The notes beneath the pieces were generated by a model. The model had not been told where the DNA came from. It ran no database searches and saw nothing but the letters and a program-made list of their open reading frames with translations. Source: Bacteroidota bacterium (GTDB lineage Bacteria > Bacteroidota > Bacteroidia > Chitinophagales > BACL12). Taken from it: a stretch of 64,000 nt of DNA. How positions within the stretch are numbered: the stretch's first letter is position 1; each line of letters starts with the position of its first letter. A program made the translations under genes and the position numbers. The stretch lies in the NCBI GenBank assembly GCA_016706865.1, contig JADJIS010000003.1:1798001-1862000 (forward strand). The letters run 5' to 3'. Positions 62,206 through 64,000 of the stretch are shown in pieces.

Positions 62206-62321
62206 TAGCCCGGAGGACGACCGGCACCTCAGAAATAGCTATTCATATTCGGGAAAATTTTACTTTTAAACCACAATTCGTATTTTTGGCACTAGCTAAT
62301 TAAAACCCAATTAATACTGCT

Positions 62322-63074
62322 ATGAAGAAAGTATTGTTCATGATCGTATGTCTGTTATTTGCAGATCAGATCTATTCACAAGTAATTAATATTGAGGACA
62401 AACGCATAAAAACCGACACAGTAGGTTGGGCTGGCAGCGGAGAAGCCTCGCTGTATATGAGTAAAAATAATGATTATGTATTATCCATACTCACCGATCT
62501 TCATATTCAATATAAGACCAAAAAGAGTTTATTTCTTCTCTTGACGGATGTTGCAACAGTGCAAGTAAATGAAAATCAGAAATTCGTAAATTCCGGTTTT
62601 CAACATTTTCGTTATAATTATAAAATAAAAGATCGTTTTGTTTGGGAAGCATTTGTTCAAGGTCAATACAATGAACCACTTGCTATTGATCTGCGCATTT
62701 TAACAGGTACCGGTCCGCGATTTAAAATTATAGGTTCAGATGAATTCCGATTATATGCCGCTGCTTTATACATGTATGAAAATGAAAAAAATACCGGCGT
62801 TGAAACTCCTCAACAAAATCACAGGTTAAGCAGTTATATTTCCTTTACCTTATCTCCCAAAGAAACATATTCAGTTGTAAGCACCACCTATTTCCAACCA
62901 AGATTTGATGATTTTTCTGATAGACGTATTTCCACATCACTGGATATAAAATCTTATCTCACCAAAAAATTATATTTAGTAGTTAATTACAATTTACTCG
63001 ATGATTCTGCACCTGCGGAAGGAGTGGTAAATACTATTTATGAGTTGACAGCGGGATTGGGGCTGGAGTTTTGA
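62322..63074 (+). CDS. DUF2490 outer-membrane beta-barrel protein
   Basis: A 250-residue protein with a signal peptide (MKKVLFMIVCLLFADQIYSQ). The mature part matches DUF2490: NSGFQHFRYNYKIKDRFVWEAFVQGQYNEP, TGTGPRFKIIG and RLYAAALYMYENEKN, and it ends in a strand LTAGLGLEF. A 12-strand barrel is likely. Function unknown. A 63.1-kb heptamer array begins within six bases of its stop. Confidence 0.85.
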   Translation: MKKVLFMIVCLLFADQIYSQVINIEDKRIKTDTVGWAGSGEASLYMSKNNDYVLSILTDLHIQYKTKKSLFLLLTDVATVQVNENQKFVNSGFQHFRYNYKIKDRFVWEAFVQGQYNEPLAIDLRILTGTGPRFKIIGSDEFRLYAAALYMYENEKNTGVETPQQNHRLSSYISFTLSPKETYSVVSTTYFQPRFDDFSDRRISTSLDIKSYLTKKLYLVVNYNLLDDSAPAEGVVNTIYELTAGLGLEF

Positions 63075-63077
63075 GGA

Positions 63078-63163
63078 ATGACGTAGGACCTACGACATAG
63101 GACCTACGACATAAGACATACGACATAGGAAGTAGGAAGTAGGAAATAGGAAATAGGATTTGG
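63078..63163 (+). repeat. Heptamer array, ACATAGG family (locus 5, longest)
   Basis: Twelve 7-nt words in perfect register: ACGTAGG, ACCTACG, ACATAGG, ACCTACG, ACATAAG, ACATACG, ACATAGG, AAGTAGG twice, AAATAGG twice, then ATTTGG. It starts three bases after the DUF2490 stop, in a convergent gap with mutS. Confidence 0.9.
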
Positions 63164-63246
63164 TTGGCTCAGAGTGTGAATTTTATCTTCCAATTCTTAA
63201 TTTGATGTAATTTGTTGTAAAAATATACTTTACAAATAAATATTAT

Positions 63247-63415
63247 TTCTTCGTGAAACCTTTGTGTCTTCGTTCCTTTGTGGCCATTTGAATTATGTGG
63301 TAAAAGTGAACTAATTTTAGCATGTAAAATTTCCTTAAGAATTTAATCAGTCGCCACTCGAATTTTACTTTATTTTGCCACGAAGGCACTAAGACACGAA
63401 GAAATCACTAAGAAG
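63247..63415 (+). repeat. ACGAAG/CTTCGTG repeat, two facing copies
   Basis: TCTTCGTGAAACCTTTGTGT, CTTCGTTCCTTTGTGGCC at 63248-63286, and GCCACGAAGGCACTAAGACA, CGAAGAAATCACTAAGAAG at 63378-63416. The two read as inverse copies of the ACGAAG words at 6.25 and 49.5 kb. Confidence 0.65.
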
Positions 63416-63485
63416 TTTGAGATGGATATAAAATTATAGACATGGATTAAAAGTTCAATTAATCTGATATTTGTAGTAAATGGTA

Positions 63486-64000
63486 TCAATTAATTGCATC
63501 CTGCAATTCTTTCAACTTCATCAGCGCTTCAATTGGCGATAAAGAATTAATATCCAGATTTTGGAGAAGTTCACGGATCTTTACGAGTTGGGGATCATCC
63601 ATGCTGAACATATTTAATTGGAAGGTTTGTTGTCTTATCTTTTTCACTTCATTTTGTAATTCAGAACCGATGTTTTTTTGTTCCAGTTGTTTTAATATTT
63701 CATTGGAACGTTTTACAATTTGTTGCGGCATACCCGCCATACGTGCAACGTGAATTCCGAAACTATGTTTGCTTCCGCCGGGTTGAAGTTTTCTTAGGAA
63801 TAATACTTTATTGCCAGCCTCTTTTGTGCTTACATGAAAGTTTTTGATCCTTTCAAATTTATTCTCCAATTCACTTAATTCGTGATAATGTGTAGCGAAT
63901 AATGTTTTCGGTTTTGCAAAAGGATTTGTGTGCAAATACTCACATAAACTCCACGCGATTGAAATTCCGTCAAAAGTGGAAGTTCCTCTTCCTATCTCAT
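63486..64000 (-). CDS. mutS: DNA mismatch repair protein MutS, C-terminal part
   Basis: The frame runs off the right edge of the window, so the N-terminal portion is missing. At the edge it reads EIGRGTSTFDGISIAW, the MutS Walker B/signature region. TLFATHYHELSELE and SFGIHVARMAGMPQQIVKRSNEIL follow. MutS binds mismatches and recruits MutL using ATP. The short C-terminal tail LSPIEALMKLKELQDA is the usual end. It is convergent with DUF2490. Confidence 0.97.
   Translation of the reverse strand, partial: EIGRGTSTFDGISIAWSLCEYLHTNPFAKPKTLFATHYHELSELENKFERIKNFHVSTKEAGNKVLFLRKLQPGGSKHSFGIHVARMAGMPQQIVKRSNEILKQLEQKNIGSELQNEVKKIRQQTFQLNMFSMDDPQLVKIRELLQNLDINSLSPIEALMKLKELQDAIN

Noticed and set aside
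1..64000. Prophage, integron or insertion sequence
   Set aside because: No transposase, integrase, phage structural gene or recombination site was seen; all repeats found are non-coding.

Overview
This is an AT-rich window from a member of the Bacteroidota. The evidence is several secreted proteins with a type IX secretion (T9SS) C-terminal sorting domain, a SusC/SusD pair, TAnnTTTG promoter -7 boxes, a LuxC-like reductase beside a two-cluster ferredoxin, and Bacteroidota-type families such as DUF4846, DUF5522 and CRTAC1-like FG-GAP proteins. Genus cannot be read from the sequence. Both ends cut through genes: a GT9 glycosyltransferase at the left edge and MutS at the right edge.

Layout. 1-9 kb: glycosyltransferase, purB, a 45-residue DUF5522 protein, a LolE-like permease, a NamZ-like muramidase followed directly by fmt, a CorA-type transporter, dapF and an HtrA protease. 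10-20 kb: pyruvate dehydrogenase E1 beta, a small cytosolic protein, an outer-membrane protein, two adjacent T9SS cargo proteins, a front-end fatty-acid desaturase and a large Asp-box T9SS protein. 20-26 kb: a minus-strand cluster (isomerase-like protein, SixA phosphatase, ArnT-like glycosyltransferase) divergent from rnr, then an RluA-type synthase and a small membrane protein. 26.6-29.4 kb: a SAM-I riboswitch with terminator controlling a methionine-pathway trans-sulfuration enzyme and homoserine dehydrogenase. 29-33 kb: MarC, an L,D-transpeptidase, DUF4846 and a pair of secreted proteins. 33.5-38 kb: SusD and SusC. 39-49 kb: S9 oligopeptidase, DUF2721, LuxC-like reductase, ferredoxin, Ddl, PASTA protein, a T9SS protein, rhodanese and a DCC protein. 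50-63 kb: a seven-heme cytochrome-TPR fusion, a BrkB-like protein, a membrane AraC regulator, a second CRTAC1-like protein, a possible cysteine peptidase, tRNA-Ser(TGA), a CBS protein, a VPS10/sortilin-like protein and DUF2490.

The genes are mostly housekeeping, envelope and secreted functions. The unusual content is intergenic. Almost every long gap is filled with repeats, and many are degenerate tandem arrays of 7-nt words: ACATAGG and variants, GGGTTCT and variants, TCAATTA/G and TTCACGA. Several arrays abut or supply the stop codons of convergent genes. Other gaps carry a composite cassette (7-nt array plus a 70-bp module, four copies), a 50-bp palindromic tandem array, a tandem 310-bp duplication, and a pair of long inverted repeats at 49.6-49.9 kb. 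No transposase, integrase, phage gene or CRISPR array was seen. These repeat families are the best candidates for something undescribed here.
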